64,000 nt of DNA from Saccoglossus kowalevskii. Taxonomy: Eukaryota > Hemichordata > Enteropneusta > Harrimaniidae. A program made the position numbers and the translations under genes. This document shows positions 24,313 to 37,755 of the stretch, one piece after another. Every line of letters begins with the position of its first letter. Position 1 is the stretch's first letter. The notes beneath the pieces were generated by a model. The model searched no databases, was not told the origin of the DNA, and saw only the letters and a program-made list of their open reading frames with translations. The stretch is from positions 38,968 through 102,967 of the forward strand of contig NW_003134283.1 of assembly GCF_000003605.2 (NCBI RefSeq). Reading direction: 5' to 3'.

Positions 24313-25612
24313 CGCGATTTTCCGCTATAAATGATTGACATCACAGTAAGAAAGAATGCAGGAACGTTGTTTTATATGTTTTGCATGTGTGTGATGAAAA
24401 AAAAATCAACAGCTTGTTTACTGAGGGAGTCTCCCATGCAAGTACTAACCACGCCCGATTGTGCTTTAATTTAAACATGTGTCAGTGAACTAAACACACA
24501 GCTGAATGGATTATTTGAAATTAAGCCGAATTGGTGGCTATTTCATGTTATTGGAAGTTTTGAAATCGATATCGCTGGCACAGGTAACTTCTAGAATTGA
24601 CCTATGACCTCTACATACTTGGAGTAACAGTACGGTAACTTAACAGTATTTAAAAAAATATTTATTCACATTTTCGAACTTTTACCTATGAGACTTGTTA
24701 ATATGATATCACAGGTACCAATTCCGAATGAAACTACCAACTTTACAATCCCTTTTCACAACTTTGTAACTAATTTTTGTCGATTTTTCGGTTGGCTGTT
24801 GTGATAATCTGCTTATATATGAGGCATTATCGATACACTTACCTAATGTTTTCAATATTCAACTGCGGGGTTGTCATTACAATGACTTAGGATAAATATA
24901 CAAGCTTCTTCGCCAACATTTCGTTCGTTTTTTCAACTTTGCACACTGTTTTCTAACAGTTTACAGTCAGCTCATGTGAACATCTATAGGCAGCTTCCAA
25001 CTGATTTTATTAAATTTGTCGACTTTACAACTGCGCGTTTTTATATGCCAACAAATTAGGTCATACATACAAATACATCTACCAACTTTGTAATAACTTT
25101 GCACAACTTTACAATCGCTTTCACAACTTTGTAACCATTTTTTGTCGCTTTTTCGGTTGGCTGTTGTGATAATCTACTTATATATGAGGCATTATCGATA
25201 CATTTACTTAATGTTTTCAACATTTAACTGCGGGGTTGTCATTACAATGACTTAGGATAAATATACAAGCTTCTTCGCCAACATTTCGTTCGTTTTTTCA
25301 ATTTTGCACCCTGTTTTTTAACAGATTACAGTCAGCTCATGTAAACATCGATAGGCAGCTTCCAACTGATTTTATTAAATTTGTCGACTTTACAACTGCG
25401 CGTTTCTATATGCCAACAACTTAGGTCATACATACAAATACATCTACCAACTTTGTAATAACTTTGCACAACTTTGCAATCACTTTAAACAATTTTGAAC
25501 GTTGTGTTAACAGCTTAAAACCCACTACGTGCCGACGACATAAACAACTTGTTCTTGAAAATTAGAAGGATTTTGAAAACTTTTTATTAAATTAAAATAG
25601 TTACAACAATTC
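24313..25612 (+). repeat. Monomer 27: 1300 bp hybrid unit
   Basis: The unit proceeds normally to about offset 798, then jumps back to about offset 433 and completes again, so ~366 bp are present twice. The first part is a diverged A-like sequence (CATGTTATTGGAAG, ACATGTGTCAGTG). The second part resembles unit 28 (AATCTACTTAT, AAACATCGATAGG). Confidence 0.95.
25101..25124. repeat. Crossover junction of hybrid unit 27
   Basis: GCACAACTTT from the distal subrepeat block is followed by ACAATCGC from the internal block. The shared CAACTTT makes the exact breakpoint ambiguous by a few bases. One T is missing afterwards (CGCTTTCAC rather than CGCTTTTCAC). Confidence 0.9.
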
Positions 25613-26535
25613 CGCGATTTTCCACTATAAATGATTGACATCACAGAAAGAAAGAATGCAGGAACGTTGTTTTATATGTTTTACATGTGTGTGATGAAAA
25701 AAAAATCAACAGCTTGTTTACTGAGGGAGTCTCCCATGCAAGTACTAACCACGCCCGATTGTGCTTTACTTTAAACATTTGTCGGTGACCTAACCACACA
25801 GGTGCATGGATTATTTGGAGTTAAGCCGAATTGGTGGCTATTTCATGTTTTTGGAAGTTTTAAAATCGATATCGCTGGCACAGGTAACTTCTAGAATTGA
25901 CCTATGACCTCTACATACTTGGAGTTACAGTACGGTAATTTAACAGTATTTAAACAAATATTTATTCACATTTTCGAACTTTTAACCATGAGACTTGTTA
26001 ATATGATATCACAGGTACCAATTTCGAATGAAACTACCAACTTTACAATCGCTTTTCACAACTTTGTAACCATTTTTTGTCGCTTTTTCGGTTGGCTGTT
26101 GTGATAATCTACTTATATATGAGGCATTATCGATACATTTACTTAATGTTTTCAACATTTAACTGCGGGGTTGTCATTACAATGACTTAGGATAAATATA
26201 CAAGCTTCTTCGCCAACATTTCGTTCGTTTTTTCAACTTTGCACCCTGTTTTTTAACAGATTACAGTCAGCTCATGTAAACATCGATAGGCAGCTTCCAA
26301 CTGATTTTATTAAATTTGTCGACTTTACAACTGCGCGTTTCTATATGCCAACAACTTAGGTCATACATACAAATACATCTACCAACTTTGTAATAACTTT
26401 GCACAACTTTGCAATCACTTTAAACAATTTTGAACGCTTAAAACCCACTACGTGCCGACGACATAAACAACTTGTTCTTGAAAATTAGAAGGATTTTGAA
26501 CACTTTTTATTAAATTAAAATAGTTACAACAATTC
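25613..26535 (+). repeat. Monomer 28 (family A, 12 bp deletion)
   Basis: GGTGGCT, TTTGGAAG, AATCTACTTAT. Near its end GAACGCTTAAAAC lacks the 12 bp GTGTGTTAACAG step (about 26434). The 66-codon frame is open at 25904-26104. Confidence 0.95.
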
Positions 26536-27488
26536 CGCGATTTTCCACTATAAATGATTGACATCACAGTAAGAAAAAATGCAGGAACGTTGTTTCATAA
26601 GGAACGTTGTTTTATACGTTTTACATGTGTGTGATGAAAATAAATTCAACAGCTTGTTTACTGAGGGAGTCTCCCATGCAAGTACTAACCACGCACGATT
26701 GTGCTTTACTTTAAACATTTGTCGGTATCCTAACCACACAGGTGCATCAACTATTTGAATTTAAGCCGATTTGGCGGCTATTTCATGTTTTTGCATGTTT
26801 TAAAATCGATATCGCTGGCACAGGTAACTTCTAGAATTGACCTATGACCTCTACATACTTGGAGTAACAGTACGGTAATTTAACAGTATTTAACAAAACT
26901 ATTTATTCACATTTTCGAACTTTTAACTATGAGACTTGTTAATATGATATCACAGGTACCAATTCCGACTGAAACTACCTACTTTACAATCGCTTTTCAC
27001 AACTTTGTAACTAATTTTTGTCGATTTTTCGGTTGGCTGTTGTGATAATCTGCTTATATATGAGGCATTATCGGTACATATACTTAATGTTTTCAACATT
27101 TAACTGCGGGGTTGTCATTACAATGACTTAGGATAAATATACAAGTATCTTCGCCAACATTTCGTTCGTTTTTTCAACTTTGCACCCTGTTTTCTAACAG
27201 TTTACAGTCAGCTCATGTGAACATCTATAGGCAGCTTTCAACTGATTTTATTAAAATTGTCGACTTTACAACTGCGCGTTTCTATATGCCAACAACTTAG
27301 GTCATACATACGAATACATCTACCAACTTTGTAATAACTTTGCACAACTTTGCAATCACTTTAAACAACTTTGAACGGTGTGTTAACAGCTTAAAACCCA
27401 CTACGTGCCGACGACATAAACAACTTGTTCTTGAAAATTAGAAGGATTTTGAAAACTTTTTATTAAATTAAAATAGTTACAACAATTC
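26536..27488 (+). repeat. Monomer 29 (family C, 17 bp insertion)
   Basis: C markers with CATCAACTATTTG. The 3' half has TTATCGGTACATATAC and AAGTATCTTCG, which recur in unit 31, two units away. Confidence 0.95.
26584..26612. repeat. 17 bp partial duplication of GGAACGTTGTTT
   Basis: GGAACGTTGTTT occurs at 26584 and again at 26601, separated by CATAA. The same 17 bp offset occurs in units 52 and 65 (there with TGTAA), so it is one event that has been copied and then diverged. Confidence 0.9.
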
Positions 27489-28424
27489 CGCGATTTTCCA
27501 CTATAAATGATTGACATCACAGTAAGAAAAAATGCAGGAACGTTGTTTTATATGTTTTACATGTGTGTGATGAAAATAAATTCAACAGCTTGTTTACTGA
27601 GGGAGTCTCCCATGCAAGTACTAACCACGCACGATTGTGCTTTACTTTAAACATTTGTCGGTATCCTAACCACACAGGTGCATCAACTATTTGAATTTAA
27701 GCCGATTTGGCGGCTATTTCATGTTTTTGCATGTTTTAAAATCGATATCGCTGGCACAGGTAACTTCTAGAATTGACCTATGACCTCTACATACTTGGAG
27801 TAACAGTACGATAATTTAACAGTATTTAACAAAACTATTTATTCACATTTTCGAACTTTTAACTATGAGACTTGTTAATATGATATCACAGGTACCAATT
27901 CCGACTGAAACTACCAACTTTACAATCGCTTTTCACAACTTTGTAACTAATTTTTGTCGATTTTTCGGTTGGCTGTTGTGATAATCTGCTTATATATGAG
28001 GCATTATCGATACATTTACTTAATGTTTTCAACATTTAACTGCGGGGTTGTCATTACAATGACTTAGGATAAATATACAAGCTTCTTCGCCAACATTTCG
28101 TTCGTTTTTTCAACTTTGCACCCTGTTTTCTAACAGTTTACAGTCAGCTCATGTAAACATCGATAGGCAGCTTCCAACTGATTTTATTAAAATTGTCGAC
28201 TTTACAACTGCGCGTTTCTATATGCCAACAACTTAGGTCATACATACGAATACATCTACCAACTTTGTAATAACTTTGCACAACTTTGCAATCACTTTAA
28301 ACAACTTTGAACGGTGTGTTAACAGCTTAAAACCCACTACGTGCCGACGACATAAACAACTTGTTCTTGAAAATTAGAAGGATTTTGAAAACTTTTTATT
28401 AAATTAAAATAGTTACAACAATTC
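27489..28424 (+). repeat. Monomer 30 (family C)
   Basis: Standard C unit. ACGATAATTT replaces ACGGTAATTT, and the 3' end has the A-type AAACATCGATAGGCAGCTTCC followed by C-type AAAATTG: a small conversion patch of about 30-60 bp. Confidence 0.95.
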
Positions 28425-29361
28425 CGCGATTTTCCGCTATAAATGATTGAAATCACAGTAAGAAAGAATGCAGGAATGTTGTTTTATATGTTTTACATGT
28501 GTGTGATGAAAAAAAAATCAACAGCTTGTTTACTGAGGGAGTCTCCCATGCAAGTACTAACCACGGCCGATTGTGCTTTACTTTAAACATTTGTCGGTAT
28601 CCTAACCACACAGGTGCATCAACTATTTGAATTTAAGCCGATTTGGCGGCTATTTCATGTTTTTGCATGTTTTAAAATCGATATCGCTGGCACAGGTAAC
28701 TTCTAGAAATTGACCTATGACCTCTACACACTTGGAGTAACAGTACGGTAATTTAACAGTTTTTAACAAAAATATTTATTCACATTTTCGAACTTTTAAC
28801 TATGAGACTTGTTAATATGATATCACAGGTACCAATTCCGAATGAAACTACCAACTTTACAATCGCTTTTCACAACTTTGTAACCATTTTTTGTCGATTT
28901 TTCGGTTGGCTGTTGTGATAATCTGCTTATATATGAGGCATTATCGGTACATATACTTAATGTTTTCAACATTTAACTGCGGGGTTGTCATTACAATGAC
29001 TTAGGATAAATATACAAGTATCTTCGCCAACATTTCGTTCGTTTTTTCAACTTTGCACCCTGTTTTCTAACAGTTTACAGTCAGCTCATGTGAACATCTA
29101 TAGGCAGCTTTCAACTGATTTTATTAAATGTGTCGACTTTACAACTGCGCGTTTCTATATGCCAACAACTTAGGTCAAACATACGAATACATCTACCAAC
29201 TTTGTAATAACTTTGCACAACTTTGCAATCACTTTAAACAACTTTGAACGGTGTGTTAACAGCTTAAAACCCACTACGTGCCGACGACATAAACAACTTG
29301 TTCTTGAAAATTAGAAGGATTTTGAAAACTTTTTATTAAATTAAAATAGTTACAACAATTC
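28425..29361 (+). repeat. Monomer 31 (C/E mosaic)
   Basis: Opens CCGCTATAAATGATTGAAATC, then C-type TATCCTAACC and CATCAACTATT. CAGTTTTTAAC and CCGAATG follow. The 3' half shares TTATCGGTACATATAC with unit 29. Private TCTAGAAATTG (+1) and CACACTTGG. Confidence 0.95.
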
Positions 29362-30292
29362 CGCGATTTTCCACTATAAATGATTGACATCACAGTAAGA
29401 AAGAATGCAGGAACGTTGTTTTATATGGTTTACATGTGTGTGATGAAAAAAAAATCAGCAGCTCGATTACTGAGGGAGTCTCACATGCAAGTACTAACCA
29501 GGCCCCATTGTGCTTTACCTTAAATATTTGTCGGTGACCTAGCCACACAGGTGCATGAATTATTTGAAATTAAGCCGATTTGGCGGCTATTTCATGTTTT
29601 TGCATGTTTTAAAATCGATATCGCTGGCACAGGTAACTTCTAGAATTGACCTATGACCTCTACATACTTGGAGTAACAGTACGGTAATTTAACAGTGTTC
29701 AACAAAAATATTTATTCACATTTTCGAACTTTTAACTATGAGACTTGTTAATATGATATCACAGGTACCAATTCCGAATGAAACTACCAACTTTACAATC
29801 GCTTTTCACAACTTTGTAACTATTTTTTGTCGATTTTTCGGTTGGCTGTTGTGATAATCTGCTTATATATGAGGCATTATCGATACATTTACTTAATGTT
29901 TTCAACATTTAACTGCGGGGTTGTCATTACAATGACTTAGGATAAATATACAAGCTTCTTCGCCAACATTTCGTTCGTTTTTTCAACTTTGCACACTGTT
30001 TTCTAACAGTTTACAGTCAGTTCATGTAAACATCTATAGGCAGCTTTCAACTGATTTTATTAAATTTGTCGACTTTAGAACTGCGCGTTTCTATATGCCA
30101 ACAACTTAGGTCATACATACGAATACATCTACCAATTTTGTAATAACTTTGCTCAACTTTGCAATCACGTTAAACAACTTTGAACGTTAACAGCTTATAA
30201 CCCACTACGTGCCGACGACATAAACAACTTGTTCTTGAAAATTAGAAGGATTTTGAAAACTTTTTATTAAATTAAAATAGTTACAACAATTC
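29362..30292 (+). repeat. Monomer 32 (D mosaic)
   Basis: CTCGATTAC and TCTCACATG with AGGCCCCATTG and CCTTAAATATTTG (the latter shared with unit 39). GAACGTTAACAGC and CCAATTTTGTAAT link its end to units 2 and 38. Confidence 0.95.
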
Positions 30293-31228
30293 CGCGATTT
30301 TCCACTATAAATGATTGACATCACAGTAAGAAAGAATGAAGGAACGTTGTTTTATATGTTTTACATGTGTGTGATGAAAAAAAATTCAACAGCTCGTTTA
30401 CTGAGGGAGTCTCCCATGCAAGTACTAACCACGCACTATTGTGCTTTACTTTAAACATTTGTCGGTATCATAACCACACAGCTGCATCAACTATTTGAAT
30501 TTAAGCCGATTTGGCGGCTATTTCATGTTTTTGCATGTTTTAAAATCGATATCGCTGGCACAGGTAACTTCTAGAATTGACCTATGACCTCTACATACTT
30601 GGAGTAACAGTACGGTAATTTAACAGTTTTTAACAAAAATATTTATTCACATGTTCGAACTTTTAACTATGAGACTTGTTAATATGATATCACAGGTACC
30701 AATTCCGAATGAAACTACCAACTTTACAATCGCTTTTCACAACTTTGTAACTAATTTTTGTCGATTTTTCGGTTGGCTGTTGTGATAATCTGCTTATATA
30801 TGAGGCATTATCGATACATTTACTTAATGTTTTCAACATTTAACTGCGGGGCTGTCATTACAATGACTTAGGATTAATATACAAGCTTCTTCGCCAACAT
30901 TTCGTTCGTTTTTTCAACTTTGCACACTGTTTTCTAACAGTTTACAGTCAGCTCATGTGAACATCTATAGGCAGCTTTCAACTGATTTTATTAAAATTGT
31001 CGACTTTACAACTGCGCGTTTCTATATGCCAACAACTTAGGTCATACATACGAATACATCTACCAACTTTGTAATAACTTTGCACAACTTTGCAATCACT
31101 TTAAACAACTTTGAACGGTGTGTTAACAGCTTAAAACCCACTACGTGCCGACGACATAAACAACTTGTTCTTGAAAATTAGAAGGATTTTGAAAACTTTT
31201 TATTAAATTAAAATAGTTACAACAATTC
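30293..31228 (+). repeat. Monomer 33 (C mosaic)
   Basis: GAATGAAGG as in unit 3, so the 32/33 boundary repeats the 2/3 boundary. Private CGCACTATTG, TATCATAACC, GGGGCTGTC and GGATTAATAT. Confidence 0.95.
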
Positions 31229-32166
31229 CGCGATTTTCCACTATAAATGATTGACATCACAGTAAGAAAGAATGCAGGAACGTTGTTTTATATGTTTTAA
31301 ATGTGTGTGATGAAAAAAAATTCAACAGCTCGATTACTGAGGGAGTCTCACATGCAAGTACTAACCACGCCCGATTGTGCTTTACTTTAAACATTTGTCG
31401 GTGACCTAACCACACAGCTGCATGGATTATATGAAATTAAGCCGATTTGGCGGCTATTTCATGTTTGTGCATGTTTTAAAATCGATATCGCTGGCACAGG
31501 TAACTTCTAGAATTGACCTATGACCTCTACATACTTGGAGTAACAGTACGGTAATTTAACAGTATTTAACAAAAACAATTATTCACATTTTCGAACTTTT
31601 AACTATGAGACTTGTTAATATGATATCACAGGTACCAATTCCGAATGAAACTACCAACTTTACAATCGCTTTTCACAACTTTGTAACTAATTTTTGTCGA
31701 TTTTTCGGTTGGCTGTTGTGATAATCTGCTTATATATGAGGCATTATCGACACATTTACTTAATGTTTTCAACATTTAACTGCGGGGTTGTCATTACAAT
31801 GACTTAGGATAAATATACAAGCTTCTTCGCCAACATTTCGTTCGTTTTTTTCAACTTTGCACACTGTTTTTCTAACAGTTTACAGTCAGCTCATGTGAAC
31901 ATCTATAGGCAGCTTTCAACTGATTTTATTAAATTTGTCGACTTTACAACTGCGCGTTTCTATATGCCAACAACTTAGGTCATACATACGAATACATCTA
32001 CCAACTTTGTAATAACTTTGCACAACTTTGCAATCACTTTAAACAACTTTGAACGGTGTGTTAACAGCTTAAAACCCACTACGTGCCGACGACATAAACA
32101 ACTTGTTCTTGAAAATTAGAAGGATTTTGAAAACTTTTTATTAAATTAAAATAGTTACAACAATTC
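31229..32166 (+). repeat. Monomer 34 (family D)
   Basis: CTCGATTAC, TCTCACATG, GTTTGTGCATG, TTATCGACAC. Two single-T gains in nearby homopolymers (about 31850 and 31871). Confidence 0.95.
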
Positions 32167-33100
32167 CGCGATTTTCCGCTATAAATGATTGACATTACAG
32201 TAAGAAAGAATGCAGGAACATTGTTTTATATTTGTTACATGTGTGTGATGAAAGAAAAATTCAACAGCTTGGTTGCTGAGGGAGTATCCCATGCAAGTAC
32301 TAACCAGGCCCGATTGTTCTTTACTTTAAACATTTGTCGGTGACCTAACCACACTGCTGCATGGACTATTTGAAATTAAGCTGATTTGGCGGCTATTTCA
32401 TGTTTTTGCATGTTTTAAAATCGATATCGCTGGCACAGGTAACTTCTAGAATTTACCTATGACCTCTACATACTTGGAGTAACAGTACGGTAATTTAACA
32501 GTATTTACAAAAATATTTATTGACATTTTCGAACTTTTAACTATGAGACTTGTTAATATGATATCACAGGTACCAATTCCGAATGAAACTACCAACTTTA
32601 CAATCGCTTTTCACAACTTTGTAACTAATTTTTGTCGATTTTTCGGTTGGCTGTTGTGATAATCTGCTTATATATGAGGCATTATCGATACATTTACTTA
32701 ATGTTTTCAACATTTAACTGCGGGGTTGTCATTACAATGACTTAGGATAAATATACAAGCTTCTTCGCCAACATTTCCTTCGTTTTTTCAACTTTGCACC
32801 CTGTTTTGTAACAGTTTACAGTCAGCTCATGTGAACATCTATAGGCAGCTTTCAACTGATTTTATCAAATTTGTCGATTTTACAACTGCGCGTTTCTATA
32901 TGCCAACAACTTAGTCATACATACGAATACATCTACCAACTTTGTAATAACTTTGCACAACTTTGCAATCACTTTAAACAACTTTGAACGGTGTGTTAAC
33001 AGCTTAAAACCACTACGTGCCGACGACATAAACAACTTGTTCTTGAAATTTAGCAGGATTTTGAAAACTTTTTATTAAATTAAAATAGTTACAACAATTC
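32167..33100 (+). repeat. Monomer 35 (family H)
   Basis: GACATTACAG, GCTTGGTTGCTG, GAGTATCCC, GGACTATTTG and AAGCTGATTTGG occur as a set only in units 35 and 37. ATTTACAAAAATATTTATTGAC shortens the A-rich tract. Several private single-base losses near the end (CTTAGTCATAC, AAACCACTAC). Confidence 0.95.
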
Positions 33101-34036
33101 CGCGATTTTCCACTATAAATGATTGACATCACAGTAAGAAAGAATGCAGGAACGTTGTTTTATATGTTTTATATGTGTGTGATGAAAAAAAATTCAACAG
33201 ATTGTTTACTGAGGGAGTCTCCCATGCAAGTACTAACCAGACCCGATTGTGCTTTACTTTAAACATTTGTCGGTGACCTAACCACACAGCTACATGAATT
33301 ACTTGAAATTAAGCCGATTTTGCGGCTATTTCATGATTATGCATGTTTTAAAATCGATATCGCTGGCACAGGTAACTTCTAGAATTGACCTATGACCTCT
33401 ACATACTTGGAGTAACAGTACGGTAATTTAACAGTATTTAACAAAAATATTTATTCACATTTTCGAACTTTTAACTATGAGACTTGTTAATATGATATCA
33501 CAGCTACCAATTCCGAATGAAACTACCAACTTTACAATCGCTTTTCACAACTTTGTAACTAATTTTTGTCGATTTTTCGGTTGGCTGTTGTGATAATCTG
33601 CTTATATATGAGGCATTATCGATACATTTACATAATGTTTTCAACATTTAACTGCGGTGTTGTCATTACAATGAATTAGGATAAATATACAAGCTTCTTC
33701 GCCAACATTTCCTTCGTTTTTTTAACTTTGCACACTGTTTTCTAACAGTTTACAGTCAGCTCATGTAAACATATATAGGCAGCTTTCAACTGATTTTATT
33801 AAATTTGTCGACTTTACAACTGCGTGTTTCTATATGCCAACAACTTAGGTCATACATACGAATACATCTACCAACTTTGTAATAACTTTGCACAACTTTG
33901 CAATCACTTTAAACAACTTTGAACGGTGTGTTAACAGCTTAAAACCCACTACGTGCCGACGACATAAACAACTTGTTCTTGAAAATTAGAAGGATTTTGA
34001 AAACTTTTTATTAAATTAAAATAGTTACAACAATTC
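33101..34036 (+). repeat. Monomer 36 (F-like)
   Basis: CAGATTGTTTAC, AGCTACATG, GATTTTGCGG, CATGATTATGC. TTTCCTTCG in the 3' half is shared with both flanking H units. The inverted repeat is damaged (AATGAATTAGG). Confidence 0.95.
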
Positions 34037-34974
34037 CGCGATTTTCCGCTATAAATGATTGACATTACAGTAAGAAAGAATGCAGGAACATTGTTTTATA
34101 TTTTTTACATGTGTGTGATGAAAAAAAATTCAACAGCTTGGTTACTGAGGGAGTATCCCATGCAAGTACTAACCAGGCCCGATTGTTCTTTACTTTAAAC
34201 ATTTGTCGGTGACCTAACCTCACAGCTGCATGGACTATTTGAAATTAAGCTGATTTGGCGGCTATTTCATTTTTTTGCATGTTTTAAAATCGATATCGCT
34301 GGCACAGGGAGGTAACTTCTAGAATTGACCTATGACCTCTACATACTTGGAGTAACAGTACGGTAATTTAACAGTATTTACAACAATATTTATTCACATT
34401 TTCGAACTTTTAACTATGAGACTTGTTAATATGATATCACAGGTACCAATTCCGAATGAAACTACCAACTTTACAATCGCTTTTCACAACTTTGTAACTA
34501 ATTTTTGTCGATTTTTCGGTTGGCTGTTGTGATAATCTGCTTATATATGAGGCATTATCGATACATTTACTTAATGTTTTCAACATTTAACTGCGGGGTT
34601 GTCATTACAATGACTTAGGATAAATATACAAGCTTCTTCGCCAACAATTCCTTCGTTTTTCAACTTTGCACCCTGTTTTGTAACAGTTTACAGTCAGCTC
34701 ATGTGAACATCTATAGGCAGCTTTCAACTGATTTTATCAAATTTGTCGACTTTACAACTGCGCGTTTCTATATGCCAACAACTTAGGTCATACATACGAA
34801 TACATCTACCAACTTTGTAATAACTTTGCACAACTTTGCAATCACTTTAAACAACTTTGAACGGTGTGTTAACAGCTTAAAACCCACTACGTGCCGACGA
34901 CATAAACAACTTGTTCTTGACAATTAGAAGGATTTTGAAAACTTTTTATTAAATTAAAATAGTTACAACAATTC
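34037..34974 (+). repeat. Monomer 37 (family H)
   Basis: Near copy of unit 35 at a distance of 1870 bp, with a 4 bp gain (CACAGGGAGGTAAC near 34304-34315). GTTTTGTAACAG is found only in units 35 and 37. Confidence 0.95.
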
Positions 34975-35905
34975 CGCGATTTTCCACTATAAATGATTGA
35001 CATCACAGTAAGAAAGAATGCAGGAACGTTGTTTTATATGTTTTACATGTGTTTGATGAAAAAAAATTCAACAGATCGTTTACTGAGGGAGTCTCCCATG
35101 CAAGTACTAACCACGTCCGATTGTGCTTTACTTTAAACATTTGTCGGTGACCTAACCACATAGCTACAATGATTATTTGAAATTAAGCCGATTTTGCGGC
35201 TATTTCATGTTTTTGCATGTTTTAAAATCGATATCGCTGGCACAAGTAACTTCTAGAATTGACCTATGACCTCTATATACTTGGAGTTACAGTACGGTAA
35301 TTTAACAGTATTTAAAAAAAATATTTATTCACATTTTCCAACTTTTAACTATGAGACTTGTTAATATGATATCACAGGTACCAATTCCGAATGAAACTAC
35401 CAACTTTACAATCGCTTTTCACAACTTTGTAACTAATTTTTGTCGATTTTTCGGCTGGCTGTTGTGATAATCTGCTTATATATGAGGCATTATCGATACA
35501 TTTACTTAATGTTTTCAATATTTAACTGCGGGGTTGTCATTACAATGACTTAGGATAAATATACAAGCTTCTTCGCCAACATTTCGTTCGTTTTTTCAAC
35601 TTTGCACACTGTTTTCTAACAGTTTACAGTCAGCTCATGTAAACATCTATAGGCAGCTTCCAACTGATTTTATTAAATTTGTCGACTTTAGAACTGCGCG
35701 TTTCTATATGCCAACAACTTAGGTCATACATACGAATACATCTACCAATTTTGTAATAACTTTGCACAACTTTGCAATCACTTTAAACAACTTTGAACGT
35801 TAACAGCTTAAAACCCACTACGTGCCGACGACATAAACAACTTGTTCTTGAAAATTAGAAGGATTTTGAATACTTTTTATTAAATTAAAATAGTTACAAC
35901 AATTC
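34975..35905 (+). repeat. Monomer 38 (family F)
   Basis: CAGATCG, AGCTACAATG, GATTTTGCGG, CACAAGTAAC and CTCTATATAC match unit 13, 23756 bp upstream. GAACGTTAACAGC near its end is shared with units 2 and 32. Confidence 0.95.
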
Positions 35906-36841
35906 CGCGATTTTTCACTATAAATGATTGACATCACAGTAAAAAAGAATGCAAGAACGTTGTTTTATATGTTTTACATGTGTGTGATGAAAACAAATTC
36001 AACAGCTTGTTTACTGAGGGAGTCTCCCATGCAAGTACTAACCAGGCCCCATTGTGCTTTACCTTAAATATTTGTCGGTGACTTAACCACATAGCTGCAA
36101 GGATTATTTGAAATTAAGCCGAATTGGCGGCTATTTCATGTTTTTGCATGTTTTAAAATCGATATTGCTGGCACAGGTAACTTCTAGAATTGACCTATGA
36201 CCTCTACATACTTGGAGTAACAGTACGGTAATTTAACAGTTTTTAACAAAAATATTTATTCACATTTTCGAACTTTTAACTATGAGACTTGTTAATATGA
36301 TATCACAGGTTCCAATTCCGAATGAAACTACCAACTTTACAATCGCTTTTCACAACTTTGTAACCATTTTTTGTCGATTTTTCGATTGGCTGTTGTGATA
36401 ATCTGCTTATATATGAGGCATTATCGATACATATACTTAATGTTTTCAACATTTAACTGCGGGGTTGTCATTACAATGACTTAGGATAAATATACAAGCA
36501 TCTTCGCCAATATTTCGTTCGTTTTTTCAACTCTGCACCCTGTTTTCTAACAGTTTACAGTCAGCTCATGTGAACTTCTATAGGCAGCTTTCAACTGATT
36601 TTATTAAATTTGTCGACTTTACAACTGCGCGTTTCTATATGCCAACAACTTAGGTCATACATACGAATACATCTACCAACTTTGTAATAACTTTGCACAA
36701 CTTTGCAATCACTTTAAACAACTTTGAACGGTGTGTTAATAGCTTAAAACCCACTACGTGCCGACGAGATAAACAACTTGTTCTTGAAAATTAGAAGGAT
36801 TTTGAAAACTTTTTATTAAATTAAAATAGTTAAAACAATTC
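35906..36841 (+). repeat. Monomer 39 (family E)
   Basis: AGGCCCCATTG and CCTTAAATATTTG as in unit 32. ACATAGCTGCAAGG, GAATTGGCGG and ATATTGC are typical E. The 3' half has TTCGATTGG, GATACATATAC and GTTAATAGC. Confidence 0.95.
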
Positions 36842-37755
36842 CGCGATTTTCCGCTATAAATAATTGACATCACAGTAAGAAAGAATGCAGGAACGTTGTT
36901 TTATATGTTTTACATGTGTGTGATGAAAAAAAATCAACAGCTTGTTTACTGATGGAGTCTCCCATGCAAGTACTAACCAGGCCCGATTGTGCTTTACTTT
37001 AAAATTTGTCGGTGACCTAACCACATAGCTGCAAGATTATTTAAATAGACAAATTGGCCGCTATTTCATGATTTGCATGTTTAAAATCGATATTGCTGGC
37101 ACAGGTACATCTAGATGACTATGACTCTACTACTGGAGTACAGTACGTATTTACAGTTTAACAAAATTATTTATTCACATTTTCGAACTTTTAACTATGA
37201 GACTTGTTAATATGATATCACAGGTACCAATTCCGACTGAAACTACCATCTTTACAATCGCTTTTCACAAGTTTGTAACTAATTTTTGTCGATTTTTCGG
37301 TTGGCTGTTGTGATAATCTGCTTATATATGAGGCATTATCGATACATTTACTTAATGTTTTCAACATTTAACTGCGGGGTTGTCATTATAATGACTTAGG
37401 ATAAATATACAAGCTTCTTCGCCAACATTTCGTTCGTTTTTTCAACTTTGCACCCTGTTTTCTAACAGTTTACAGTCAGCTCATGTTTACATCTATAGGC
37501 AGCTTTCAACTGATTTTATTAAAATTGTCGACTTTACAACTGCGCGTTTCTATATGCCAACAACTTAGGTCATACATACGAATACATCTACCAACTTTGT
37601 AATAACTTTGCACAACTTTGCAATCACTTTAAACAACTTTGAACGGTGTGTTAACAGCTTAAAACCCACTACGTGCCGACGACATAAACAACTTGTTCTT
37701 CAAAATTAGAAGGATTTTGAAAACTTTTATTAAATTAATATAGTTACAACAATTC
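36842..37755 (+). repeat. Monomer 40 (B 5' part, C 3' part; 914 bp)
   Basis: Opens as family B (CCGCTATAAATAATTG, TTTAAATAG, GGCCGCT) and ends as family C (CCGACTG, AAAATTG). Its short length is due to roughly twenty single-base losses concentrated in one patch, listed separately. Confidence 0.95.
36991..37165. other. Cluster of single-base deletions (suspected consensus error)
   Basis: Compared with other B and E units, many doubled bases have lost one copy: CAAGATTAT for CAAGGATTAT, ACAGGTACATCTAGATGACTA for a string with AAC, TTC, GAATTG and CCT, and CTACTACTGG for CTACATACTTGG. Sequence on both sides is normal. Losses of this density and type resemble poor consensus at low coverage. Confidence 0.75.
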
